A DNA stretch of 64,000 nucleotides from Dacryopinax spathularia (lineage: Eukaryota > Basidiomycota > Dacrymycetes > Dacrymycetales > Dacrymycetaceae): positions 1,302,001 through 1,366,000 of the forward strand of contig JBBPFI010000009.1 in NCBI GenBank assembly GCA_037974965.1. Reading direction: 5' to 3'. Made by a program: the position numbers and the translations under genes. Shown piece by piece: positions 11,579 to 22,777 of this stretch (positions are counted from its first letter, which is position 1; each line of letters starts with the position of its first letter). The notes beneath the pieces were generated by a model. The model was not told where the DNA came from, did no database searches, and saw only the letters and a program-made list of their open reading frames with translations.

Positions 11579-13182
11579 TCATCGTCTCACAACAACCCAG
11601 ATCCACGCCGCCCTTCCCCCAACCTTCACCTCCCTACAACCCCTATTCTCCCAAATCTCCGCACACCCCTTCAGCGCACTCTCCATAGTAGCCCTAGCAG
11701 CGCTCATGAGCACCCCTGTCCCACCCTCCTCAACTGCAACCGCCAGATGCTTCAACAAACGGGGATACAGAGCCGATAACTGTCGAGGCGAAAGATGCCT
11801 CGTTCCCCAAGGCAGATCGCTGACTACTCCGCCTATCACGCCTGGCCGGAGGGGTAATGGGTACAGAGCGGAGTATACCAGCCCATCTAGGATGGAAGTT
11901 GTGGATGCGAGCGAGGAGAGAAGGGAGGGGCGTGAGATGTCGCCCGCAAGGACCTGAAGGCCTTGGGAGGAGATGGAGGACAGGGCGAGAAGTTCGCGGG
12001 GGATGGAACCATGTCCTGAGCAGGGGTCGAATAAGATGGCGCTTGGAGAGAGCCGCTTGCTCCCCTTGCCGGCGTCGTCGGGGCCGCAGTCGCCGCTGGA
12101 AGATGGCGCAGAGCCAGGCAGAGGCAAGGGGAGGGAGCACAAGCCAAGCATAGGATGCATCACACCCATTAGGTGTGCTATAGGCGGGGATAGAGGCGTA
12201 CTTCCCTCCAGATGAGGCAGCCTATGCTGCGGGGTAGCAGCAGGAGGGAGGGCGACAGCCAGTACAGCTAAGAGCCTCGCCGGGAATCCAGGTGTCGGCA
12301 TCGGGTGCTCTTCGAGCGGTGCCGGTGCTGGAGGTTCCGAGCGGGCTTTTACAGACGTCCATTGGACGGAAGAGGGAAGAAGACGGACGTGAACGTCCAC
12401 TTCTGCCCGTAGAAGCTTGACGTCCCAATCACCTTGCTTGAGGTAGGTGCTGAGCGCTTCACCTAGGAAGCGTTCGATTCCTTGTCGATGGAGGGTTGTG
12501 AGGGGAAGAAGACGAGACGGGTTCGAGAATGTCGCTCGAAAGGACTTCTTGCCAGGTTCTTGAGGGAGATAAGGGAGGTACGATGAGAAGGAGGTGGATA
12601 TGAGCGCCGACAAGGATGCGAGGAACTGGGTTTCACCAGGCGTCGGTAGTGCAGGCTCCTTCGACTCGGTTGATTCGGACGGCTGCTCGTGCTCTGCCTG
12701 TTCAGCAGCGGCGCCTTCGCCCTTCTGCAGGACAGCGGCATTCCTCAATGCTTTCTCCCTCGCCACATTCTCCTTCTGCATTTCCCAAGCCTTCCTCCCG
12801 ATCTGCCTATGCCTCGTCCAGTACTCCTCCTCCAACACCGGTCTCACCCCCTCCAGGTCCTCGATCCCAAGGCAGAGAAACGCGTCGTACACTGCCCACA
12901 GGCCGCCTGAGCTGTAGGTATTGATTGCATCTCGCAGGACTGATGGAGTCGGGAAGCGTATGAAGACGTGTGCGGAGTGGAGGGGTGCCGAGATATCGAG
13001 GTCTGTCTGAGGAATGGACGACCGGAGTTGGTGAAGGATGGAAATGAGGGCATACTCTTCAAGTCCTGCACATGTGTTAGCGAATCGGGCTGTCATGCAT
13101 GAATACACTACAAAATACCTGTTGGGACATTAAATGCGATTGTTAACGATTCGGTTGATTGAGTATGCCCATGTTGTTGCAT
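11579..13182 (-). CDS. THUMP/UPF0020-type RNA guanine-N2 methyltransferase (Trm14/THUMPD-like)
   Basis: Two exons (13182-13119 and 13065-11579) give 516 residues. The N-terminus FNVPTGLEEYA is the usual opening of this family. The C-terminal Rossmann methyltransferase shows motif I as DPCSGHGSIP (from Asp368), an acidic residue in LAGDIS, and the catalytic-type motif SDLPWG (Asp438-Gly442), where most relatives have DLPFG. The product should methylate guanine N2 in tRNA (position 6 for THUMPD3/Trm14). A long Glu/Ser-rich insert separates the two halves. It converges with FIG4, the stop codons being 117 bp apart. The family is well supported; the exact target base is inferred. Confidence 0.75.
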
Positions 13183-13401
13183 TCCCAGACGACGGTGAGG
13201 TCGCGTGCAAGCAACAAATGCGAGATGAAACAACTAGATCCTGTCGTGTGATAGACTGCATGGGCGCTTCTTTCACCATGCGGGCCATCATTGTACATGC
13301 ATTCTCTGCCCGGCGTCACAGCTAAATGCATGGATATATATACTCCTCGCTGGGCCGTGCAACTCATCTGATCGTTTTGCTCTGTCTGTGCTGCGTCTGA
13401 G
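13183..13401. promoter_or_regulatory. Divergent promoter between methyltransferase and beta-lactamase-fold genes
   Basis: Only 219 bp separates the two start codons, so the 5' ends share one regulatory region. A TATATATA stretch lies at about 13334-13341, some 60 bp upstream of the plus-strand start. No known operator was recognised. Confidence 0.45.
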
Positions 13402-15461
13402 ATGGAGAAAAATCATCGACCATTCGATGGACCGACGCTTTCGGTCTATCAGACTCGGAGGTCCGCCTGGTCGCCGTCCTGGAAATACACCGTCCTGGTC
13501 GTTCTGGCTTTCTTGGCTGCACGCAGATCTCTGGTCGACTTCATCGCTAGTACCTCTAGGACCAGACTTGCTAGAATTTCTACTTGTCCTACGCCCCTTC
13601 CGCCTTTGTCCTACTATGGCCCAGTCTCGCTCTCTCAACCGCTGCTCCAGCAAGCGTCCCACGAGCTCACGAAGTCGCTGAGGTCTTTGATGGTTTCTGG
13701 CGAGCTCGACAGCATGAATGTTGGTATTGTCCTGCCCCAAGGCACGATATACGAGTTCTCAGCCGGTGCAAGACTCGCGAACGCTTCTTCTCCCTACGAA
13801 CAAGGTACGGTGGATAGGGATACTATGTATCGTATTGCGAGCGTTTCCAAGCTGTTCACCGTGGTCGAGACGCTCATCCTGCAAGAGAAAGGCATACTTC
13901 ACCTGTTTGCTCGTCCTCCTAATCTCCATGACTGTGCGAGCTAACAGTACTGTCCTGTAGGGACGACCCCGTCACGCGATTCTTCCCCAACTTCACCTAC
14001 ATCCCGTACGGCTGCACATCCTCCGAAAATTGCCCAACCTCAGTGGAGCCGATCACCCTTCGCCAGTTGGCCACCCATCTCTCAGGCCTGGCTCGCGACC
14101 TTCCCGCAGGCACGGCACCCGACTGGCCGCACAAGCGCGTAGGAGACGGTCCTCCGCCGATGAACGATCTCCCCTTCCCTACACATGAGCAGGCCCTCCA
14201 TGCGCTGGCGCAGACGCCTCAAATCTCTCCACCTTGGACAGCGCCGATATACTCCAATACTGGCTGGAGCCTGTTGGGCGCATGTAATGTTCGTGCTGAT
14301 CAGCTCGCTGGGAAATCGAAAGAAGGGCCGAACACGCATTGGGAGCTGCTGGAAAGGGACGTCTTCGGCCCGCTCGGGATGAACGGGAGTGGGTTTCTTG
14401 TAACTGAGCAGAATCGGCACCGTGTCGCGGCCGGTTCAGCTGCTCCTGACGAGGTGGTACGTCCGTTCGTTTCCTGCTGATCGAGGTGGTCAAACTTAGA
14501 ACAACTGGTGCTGATCTGGGTACAGGATCTGGACTTCCTCGACTGGTCGAACCCTTCCGGCGGGCAGATCTCATCTTTGCATGATCTTACCCTTCTCCTT
14601 CACGCCTTGCTCGATCCTCCAACGTCAGGTGGCCTCCTGAGCAGGCGTACACTGAGGGAGTGGATGCGCCCTGTCCATGGGTTTGGAGACGGACAGACGG
14701 AGACTGGGCTAGTGTGGGAGATTGGGCGTGTCGAGGACATGTGGGGCATCAGACAGAGAATTTTCCATAAATGTGCGTCATCATCATTCTTCTCACCGCA
14801 TTTCCCTTTCCAACCACCCCGTTCGTGTTCTTTGTGCCTGAGTCAGAGCTGATATGTGACACAGTTGGAAATCTAGCATCCTCTCATGCGGCTTTCGCTC
14901 TCAATCCCGAGAGCGGCTACGGCATGGCCGTCCTGACGACCTCACCCTCATCCAAAACCGAACGTATCCTCCAACTTGCCCAAGAAGCCTACCAACCCGC
15001 ATTCGATAAGATCCGGGCTCACGCAGCAGAAACTGCTTTCTCTGGGACGTGGAGTGTACCTCCCTCCTTGGACGGAAGCAGGAAGGCTAGTGAGGCCGAA
15101 GTGGTGTTTCGACATGGGCAGCTGTGGATCGACAAGCTCGTCCTGGACGGATCGGATTCGCTTGCCCTACTAACTGGCTCCAAGGGAGAGTCTGCAAGAT
15201 TGTGGTGGATTTCAGGAGGCGACTTCCGGTATGTCTCTGTCTCACTTCCTGTGTGAACCCAGAAGCAATGCCAACGCAATGTCTCGCAGGATCTCGTATA
15301 GTCCCGCGGGGTTCTCCGCTTGTATGGGCGAGTTTGCTTTGGTCGACGAAGTGGCACGAAAGGATGGATGGCCTATAAACCTTGTGCGTTTCGAGGGAGA
15401 CGAAGACGACAGCGTCTTGAATGTCCCTGCCGCGGGGATTGAGTTGAGAAGAGGAAAGTAG
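13402..15461 (+). CDS. Beta-lactamase-fold serine hydrolase with N-terminal membrane anchor
   Basis: Five exons (13402-13904, 13961-14456, 14526-14772, 14865-15228, 15290-15461) give 593 residues. A hydrophobic segment at about residues 27-42 (WKYTVLVVLAFLAA) follows a basic N-terminus and should act as a signal anchor. The class C beta-lactamase / penicillin-binding fold motifs are present: SxxK as Ser147-Val-Ser-Lys150 in YRIASVSKLF, and YxN as Tyr265-Ser-Asn267 in IYSNTGW. A C-terminal beta-rich extension of about 150 residues follows. Eukaryotic members (LACTB-like and fungal esterases or peptidases) are not antibiotic resistance enzymes as a rule. The substrate is unknown. The first intron has an unusual GTTTGC donor. 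Confidence 0.85.
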
Positions 15462-15600
15462 GGCTGCAGAGTTCGAACAATCCTCCCATCCAGCACGTTT
15501 CTGTTGGGTTGGGATGTAAAGCGAGTAGTGTGATATTAGAGGTGTGATAAAATACTACGGATACAACGACATCTACTCTGCGTCTATCTGCAATACACAT

Positions 15601-16503
15601 CTAGTTACACACGGCATCTATGCCATCAGCCATTAAAGCTCGTTCGTACATATAGTGAAATCTCGGGAGAACCCATTTCCAGAACCAGCGAGGCCGAGCC
15701 CCGTTTTTCCCGTCCTCTGACGGATCGGTGTTGAAGCTCCAGATACTGAGCTCGAAGACAACGTCATCTCCATCTCCGGACTTTGAAGAAGCGGTGTTGC
15801 GTGTTACGGTAAAGTAGTGTGCGCCGACGAAACGGGAGGTTGGACGGTTAGAACCAAATGCGATTGCAGAGTATGTTCGTGGCCAGCGGTCGTCCGCATA
15901 TATGCGCTCCCGGCCAGTGTCCAGTAGCAGGAATGCGTTCAGGAACGCCGATCCGTATGTGGCGTAATCGGATTTTGGCCAACCCTCCGGCGACCAGAAC
16001 GTACGATGTTCATGGGACGACACCGTCAAGAGGTGATTTGACGGATCGACTATGCACCGAGCAATATTCAGTTGTTACTTTCGGCACGTCCACGTCATTC
16101 TCTGCTCACTGATGTCAACGTCGAGATATTTCCGCACGGGCTGCACAGTGTTGAACAGCCATCGTTCAAAGGCGAATGCCTTCCCGCCGAAGAAACCGCG
16201 CACAAAGCGCGCCAGCACGATCCGTTCTTCCTGTTCTTCCGAGAGCTCTGATGCGGGCAACGCGGCAAGAGACGGTATCTGGCTGCGCCGCACGCGATAC
16301 GTCCACGTATCTGCCAGCCAGGGATTTCCTCGCGGATTAAGAAGATGGGTGAGCTTCGATTCCCGCAGCGCAGGCGGCAAGCCGAGCGAGCAGACGATGG
16401 CGGAACCCGGCTGGGAGGTGGTGCGATAGAGAAGATAGAGCGGTATCACGCCCGGAGCCGCGAGCAGAGATGTGAGTAACAGAAGACGTGTAGGAATACG
16501 CAT
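15601..16503 (-). CDS. Hypothetical protein with N-terminal membrane segment
   Basis: Two exons (16503-16110 and 16049-15601, intron 60 bp) splice to 280 residues. The ATG at 16503 places RIPTRLLLLTSLLAAPGVIPLYLLY at the very N-terminus, a strong signal anchor or signal peptide. The body includes RFVRGFFGGKAFAFERWLFN and ends near an ALMADGIDAVCN tail. I do not recognise the family. The N-terminal helix, the ELSEEQEERIVLARF segment and the aromatic-rich second exon suggest a single-pass membrane protein. It converges with the beta-lactamase-fold gene (139 bp between stops). The gene model is well supported by frame continuity; the function is unknown. Confidence 0.65.
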
Positions 16504-19500
16504 AGGAGACCAGAATAGCAGCGCTTGCAAGAATAATGCTAGCCGATAGCAAGCGATAAGGTGCGTTTGTATATATGCGCTGGTTCGCGTAGGATGGTAG
16601 ACGCTGGAGAAGGTCGCCCCGGTGCCGCGGCACGGGCGACGCGTACGTGTTCTTCTATCGTGCGGTCGACGCGGACTGAAAACTGCGAAGCAAGCACCGC
16701 GTATCATAGCCAATCTTTCGCACAACGATGTCCATCAGTGGATGGCATTGCCATCGCCGCACTCGTCGCTGTCTCTTCCAGGAAACTCTGGCTCCAGCCA
16801 AGTTAGGCTGAAGTACGAAATTCTTGAGTGTAACCTTTCCAATGTTCGGCACACGCTCGCGAGCTCTCCTGTATGCCACCTTCTTCACACCCTTCACATC
16901 TGAATTGTAACATCCGAGGTCATCTGCCTCTCATCATTCCATGCGGGGTAGAATATACAACCCCAGTCCATATTCACTCGCGGCACGCCATTATGAACGT
17001 GACCACCCGCACCACAAACATAATCCAGCCCCTGATCACCCCGCACGACACGGAAATATCGTCCCGCATATGCATAGCAGCCTCCATCGTCAATATCATC
17101 ATCCCCCATCTCTGATTCTTCCGGAATAGGCAACCCATCCAACAACAGCCAGCTCTTTCCCTTCCCATTCCACATCCAGACAATACAAGAAACCCTCCCG
17201 GAACAGCATCCACATGCATGGTGGTGTACAGGAGCAGCCCCCCGCATGTTAGTTCCTCCAACTCGCTCGCCCGCATCCACCCCTCGCTCATCCGCCGCCC
17301 ACTGCCCGTCCGCCGTCAGCGCCGTCGACCAAAGCGCCGACCACCAACCCCTTCGGCACTAACGCCCAACCGCACAAAGCCGCGGCACGCCAAGCCGGTT
17401 CCGCCCGGCCTTGCTGTGTGATGTCTCCGATTATTAATCCGCCCCTCCGAGCACGGATCTCCGACGCAGCCTGAGCGGCGATATCAATTCAGTTCGGCGT
17501 TGATCCGTCCCCGTCCCCGATGGGAGGGGGATCTTACCGGAACCGAACGTTGAGCGCTTTGGTCCGAGGCGGATTACCGGTGCCCCCTCAGCTCACGTTC
17601 TTTCCTTGTCCGGCGACCGTGTGTGGAAGTGCGTGTTCCCAGACTGATCCTTCTCGGATTTCCACGTCGTACGCCGCACATGCAAGCCTAAACAACAAGC
17701 TGGTGGTCCGATCACATATAAAACCAATTTATTCCCCCACGCAGAGAGTCACGTAATCCGCAAGCAAGCACAAGGGGCCAAACCGCATGACTCTAGATCT
17801 CTCCCTGTGCTTAGGAGGGAGCAGGCGGGGGTCGCTGGTCAGGATGCGAATCCATCTGATCCCAAGTAAGCGCTTTGTGCGCCGCTATCCATCCACGAAG
17901 AGTGTATTTGCGGCGGAAATGAGGTGCGGAACCCTTGCTTTGGACCTGAGAATTGCTGGAGGACGGAGAGATCGGAGGTTCGGGCGGTATAGGGAAGATC
18001 TGGGCATACGTACCCGCCCAGGGTCCACCATCCGTTCTCTGCGGGACTGATGAGAACGGTATAACCGGTATGACGTCGGCGGCACTCTTGCGGCGTTGCC
18101 CAAGCGAAAAGCCAGGACCTGTGCAAGCCAGAGTTTTTCGGTCGTGCGATCGTCCTTTGCAGTGGTCGGGAGGGGACAGGGGGACGTCATCCATACATTA
18201 CTGCTTACGAGTGTACGGCGCCCTTGGTATGTAATTTATTGGACCGCCACAGACGTTTTCCTGTCACACGAGCACACACGAGCACCTCTACACCGAGGAA
18301 CGAGGGGGACGGAGACGCTGTGAGTGCTGCGAAAAACTTTCCAGAAACGCGAGGGAATCGCCCACTCAACAGTTCACACGAAAAAGCGAGCAAGGGGACA
18401 AAGAAGGAAAACGAGGTGAAAAAATCGTCAACCATCCTGCAAGTCGGGCTTCCGACTCAAGACTCAGGCACGCGAAGGCCCAACTTCCCAAGTAACCGCG
18501 GTGCGCGATGAGCGAGCACGCGTGTGGTTGAGATTCTTACGAGACACGAATCCCTCAGAAGCTCGTTTTTCTCGCCCTTTTACCGAAAGAGGAAGAGCGG
18601 GAAGCGTGGGCCCTTGCGACAAGGCACGCAGAAGACATTGGAAGGTCGAGAAGCACGCAGGGGTCGGGGAAGGCGAGGTGGGCTGTGCGTGCCCCGCGTG
18701 CTTCGCTTCCAAGCAAGGTGGCTTGGTCTCATCCGCAACACTACACTTCCCACCTCAAACAGAGTTGTGAAGTCTAAGCAGCGAGATTTTGCGAAGGTGA
18801 GACGCATTTGGCGCTAAGCCCAATCCTACGTACTGAGATCGTTCGATCACCCAGCCCACACCAAATCGCTGGCAAAAAATTGCAGACAAGAAAGGTGCGC
18901 ATCGCCTCCCCCAGCATACCAGCCCCTACCCCACCCGGGGAGGAAAGAAGGGGGTTGAGTTGGGCCCCGGTAATTCCGCAAAAAGGCTGATCGCGCCGTC
19001 CGCCCCCAAGGTTCGGATGCGGATCTGAGTGAGGAGGGTAAACTTGTTGGCTTTGTTCGATAACGTTCTATGTCCCCTCCTGGTGTTGGATAGGAGACAG
19101 GGGCTTGTGAGCTGGCACGTTGGACGGACGGTCTGCCCCGCAGAAAGGTACGAAGAAGCTTCTCCCCCGGACTGGGCTGGGTCTTTCTCGTATTCTCCCT
19201 CCCTCTGTAATGCAGTACAGTAGCTTGTCGTTACAAGCTCTTGTGTGTTGGTGTGTGTTTGACAGCTCAAGCTGGGCCAGTCAGCACGCTACGTCATCCG
19301 ACGTAAGCACCGCCCATCTCGTCCCTTTGCGCTCAAGCTGTCAGAAACCGCCCCGTCCCCAGACCACAAAAAATCTGTCTTTGGTTCAGTCAGCGCAAAT
19401 TTGCCCAGAGTCGGCGGTTATGCAGCGCGCGAGTTCCGAGGTGGTGATCGGGGAACAGTGGGGGAAGGGGAAGGAATGCCGTTTTGCCTCGACTTGGGGA

Positions 19501-20222
19501 GAGACAGGGCTCCGAGGCAAAGCAAAAGATCCGAGGTATCGTCGACGAAGCGTACCGCGCGCGGTGTTCTGTGAAAGGCAAAGAGCAGACCCTGGTGGAA
19601 GAAGAAGGCGGGTCGGCTACTCTGATCTCGGATGGGGGCGAGACCCATGCGGGCTGAGAGGGGGGAAGCACATAGCCGGATGTAGGGACGCGATGACCGG
19701 AATCAAAAGGTGTGCCACATGGCCGTATGTTTCTGTGCGGGCGGAACACCACGCTGACGGTGACGGTTACTTTTTGGATGGGTGCCTTGTTTTGGTTTGA
19801 CTGGTATTTTCCATCTTCGGACCATCATGTGCACGCCCACACACAGCGCCTCGCTTCTTTCTGTGTGTTCGCACGGATTCCCCATTGCCCCGGTGTTCTG
19901 GAGTAGACTCACCCCGTGGGCCCACGCAACCCGGGAACACCGGGGATCGGCGGGTGAGGGAAGGGAAGGAAGATCGACAGAAGAGGTTAAATAGAGGGAT
20001 GAGGTTGCCTTTCCCGCCCCCCTCTCTCCTTCCAAGCTTATTCCAAGCACTTCCCCCCCGCACTCTTACGAGCAACTCTAACGATCAACACTCCCCCCCT
20101 TCCCCTCCCTCCCCGCAGTTCAGTCGTCGGCTATCCCATACACCGCACTCTGAACTCGAGCATATAACGACAACAAGCACTTAACGATCAACCACTCCCC
20201 CCTTCCTCCAACAACCACAACG
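16504..20222. promoter_or_regulatory. Long (3.7-kb) upstream region of the hexose transporter
   Basis: No convincing gene was found, although several 80-130-codon frames exist on both strands. The last 200 bp before the transporter ATG is strongly pyrimidine-rich, with several CCCTCC and CCCCCCTT runs around 20008-20115, as is common in 5' leaders of highly expressed fungal genes. Such a long empty region could hold distant glucose-responsive elements or an unannotated non-coding transcript; neither can be shown here. Confidence 0.35.
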
Positions 20223-21794
20223 ATGGCCGGTGGAGCAGTCCTCGACAGCGAAAAGCCTCAAAGGCCGACGGATGAACCGCGGGTTGAGGCACCCGTCACA
20301 GTCTCAGCATACCTCACATGTCTCTTCGCTGCCTTTGGTGGTATCCTGTTCGGTTATGATTCAGGTTACATCAACGGTGTGCAGGCGATGACGACGTGGA
20401 AGAACCAATTCGGTCACCAACTCGCAGATGGAACCGTCAACGTCACTTCCTCCGAGTCGTCCCTCATCGTCTCCATCCTCTCCGCAGGCACTTTCTTCGG
20501 TGCTCTCTCAGCCGGTTTCTTCGCCGATTTCATCGGAAGGCGGTACACGATCATCATGGCATGCGCCGTCTTCACCCTCGGTGTCATCATCCAAATGGCA
20601 GCTTACAACGTCTCCATCCTCGCAGGTGGCCGTTTCGTAGCCGGTCTCGGTGTCGGCATCATCTCCGCAACCGTCATCCTCTACATGTCCGAGATTGCGC
20701 CCAAGAAGATCCGGGGTGCGCTCGTCTCCGGATACCAGTTCGCCATCACCATCGGTCTCCTGCTCTCCACCGTCGTCACCTACGCCACGGAGAACAGGAC
20801 CAACTCGGGTGCTTACCGTATCCCTATCGCCATCCAGTTCCTCTGGGCTATCATCCTCTCCATCGGTCTCTTCCTCCTCCCCGAATCGCCTCGTTACTGG
20901 GTGAAGAAGGGCCGTCTCGACAAGGCCACCCGCTCCCTCGTCCGTGTCCGTGGTCAGCCCGCCGAGTCAGAGTACATCCAGGCCGAACTCGCTGAAATCC
21001 AGGCCAACTACGAGTACGAGCTGTCCATCCAGCAAGCCGGCTGGTTCGATGTCCTCCGTGGCGGCTGGCACCCGGCCGGCAACTTCCGCCGCGTCTTCAT
21101 CGGTGTCTTCCTCCAGATGTTCCAGCAGTGGACCGGCATCAACTTTATCTTCTACTACGGCAACGTCTTCTTCCAGCAATCCGGCATCCAGAACTCGTTC
21201 ACCATCTCCATGGCCACCACCGCCGTCAACGTCGGCTGCACCCCGGCCTCCTGGTGGCTCATCGAGCGCTTCGGCCGTCGTAGCCTCCTCATCTGGGGCG
21301 CTGTCGGCATGTTCGTCTGCGAGTTCATCGTCGCCGGTGTCGGTGTCGGCCTGCCCGGCTCGCACGCAGCCACGATCTGCCTGATCGTCTTCGTCTGCAT
21401 CTACATCGCCTTCTTCGCCTCCACCTGGGGCCCCGCCGCCTGGGTCGTCATCGGCGAGATCTTCCCCCTGCCCATCCGTGCCAAGGGTGTCGCCCTCTCC
21501 ACCGCCTCCAACTGGTTCTGGAACTGCATCATCGCCGTCATCACCCCCTACCTCGTCGGTGACCAGCCGGGCGATGCCAACCTCGGCCCGCGCGTCTTCT
21601 TCCTGTGGGGCTCCCTCTGCTTCACCTGCTTCCTCTTCGCCTTCTTCCTCATCCCCGAGACCAAGGGCCTCTCCCTCGAGCAAGTCGACCGCATGCTCGA
21701 GGAGACGACCCCGATGACCTCCGCCAAGTGGCGGCCGCACGACACCTTTGCCGGCGACAAGAAGGAAGTCGTCGAGCACAAGGAGACCGTGTAA
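20223..21794 (+). CDS. Hexose transporter, MFS sugar porter family
   Basis: A single exon of 523 residues. Family signatures are in order: FGYDSGYINGV in helix 1, DFIGRR in the loop between helices 2 and 3, PESPRYW before the central loop, GINFIFYYG in helix 7, and the PETKG motif after helix 12. The C-terminal tail is short, so this is a transporter rather than an Rgt2/Snf3-like glucose sensor. Codons end almost uniformly in C or G, which implies high expression and creates long open frames in the other registers. It is the only sizeable intron-less gene in an intron-rich neighbourhood. It should be a plasma-membrane hexose facilitator or proton symporter. Confidence 0.93.
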   Translation: MAGGAVLDSEKPQRPTDEPRVEAPVTVSAYLTCLFAAFGGILFGYDSGYINGVQAMTTWKNQFGHQLADGTVNVTSSESSLIVSILSAGTFFGALSAGFFADFIGRRYTIIMACAVFTLGVIIQMAAYNVSILAGGRFVAGLGVGIISATVILYMSEIAPKKIRGALVSGYQFAITIGLLLSTVVTYATENRTNSGAYRIPIAIQFLWAIILSIGLFLLPESPRYWVKKGRLDKATRSLVRVRGQPAESEYIQAELAEIQANYEYELSIQQAGWFDVLRGGWHPAGNFRRVFIGVFLQMFQQWTGINFIFYYGNVFFQQSGIQNSFTISMATTAVNVGCTPASWWLIERFGRRSLLIWGAVGMFVCEFIVAGVGVGLPGSHAATICLIVFVCIYIAFFASTWGPAAWVVIGEIFPLPIRAKGVALSTASNWFWNCIIAVITPYLVGDQPGDANLGPRVFFLWGSLCFTCFLFAFFLIPETKGLSLEQVDRMLEETTPMTSAKWRPHDTFAGDKKEVVEHKETV

Positions 21795-22777
21795 TCGCAC
21801 TATCCCTCTCCCTCTCAGAAGAAAAGGAAATGGTTTGATTGAAGAAGTCGCAAGTTGAAGCGGTAATGTGTACTAGTGTTGCCGGCCGCGATTATTGTCC
21901 CTGGCCGCCCTCTTCTGTTACGTTTCGTCTCGTCTCGTCTCATGTTCGCGTTTTGCTGCGTAGCCCGTAGTAGTAATTGGTGTTTTCCTTCGGGTACAAG
22001 AGGCAATATATTGATGCATACCAGCTACAAGGCCGTCCCTCCTACTCTGGCATTACACTTGCCCACGCCGAGCCGTGTCGAACGCAATCACACATAACTG
22101 CTTGCCTTCTGCTCGGTCGCACCGCAAACTGTGAGCTTTGGCAATCCTAGAGTCTCGCAGCTAGAGTAATCCATCGCCGTCCTGCTTGTTATTCCTGGTC
22201 TCTTGCAAGACCACCACTTGGTCTACGCCCTGGTCTCTGCTCCTCATCACACCCATCACAGCAGAACCATCAAAAGACCACAAAACAAAAGCCCAGACAC
22301 TCAATACCCAGACAATGACGTACCTCATCCTCAACAAACAAAAAAGTTCCATGACAGCTCCCCCTCCCTCCGTCCCCTCCGCCTCCTTACATTACTTGCT
22401 TCCGCCGATCAATAACATCAAGTCTATAAGAGTTGGGCTTGGCGTTGTGGGGTAAACACCCTTGCCGCGCCCGGCTTGGGCTCTTTTCATTATGATCGGG
22501 CTGAGTGGGATGTTTGGGTTTTGGGGGGATGCGGGGTGGGGGATGGTTCGAGAAGCTCTGGCGTTGCTGAGTATGATGAAGGAGGCGCGGAGCTTTGACT
22601 TGGTGGTTTGTATGGCGATGAGCAGGTATGATCAGCTCTGACGCAGCGTGCTTTGCTCTTCAGCTGGGCTGATATCATATCTCACGCGAAGAGGACTGTC
22701 AATAACGATCCCAATGAATACAATTGCACCACCCAGGTGTTTCCGGCTACTACGACACTGTTGAACAAAACTCCAAC
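21795..22777. other. 3' region shared by two convergent transporter genes
   Basis: 983 bp between the stops of the hexose transporter (plus) and the second sugar transporter (minus). A TCTCGTCTCGTCTC run lies at about 21926-21940. No coding potential was recognised; it probably holds both 3' UTRs. Confidence 0.4.

Noticed and set aside
13402-15461. Calling the beta-lactamase-fold gene an antibiotic-resistance gene
   Set aside because: It is an intron-bearing fungal gene with a membrane anchor; eukaryotic members of this fold have other hydrolase roles.
16894-17280. Minus-strand frame of 128 codons upstream of the hexose transporter
   Set aside because: Overlapped by equally long frames in other registers, without motif or splice pattern.
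20967-21800. Long minus-strand open frame opposite the hexose transporter (and other long frames in the same stretch)
   Set aside because: It is an artefact of the G/C-ending codons of the transporter; composition is Glu/Asp/Gly/Val monotony with no motif.
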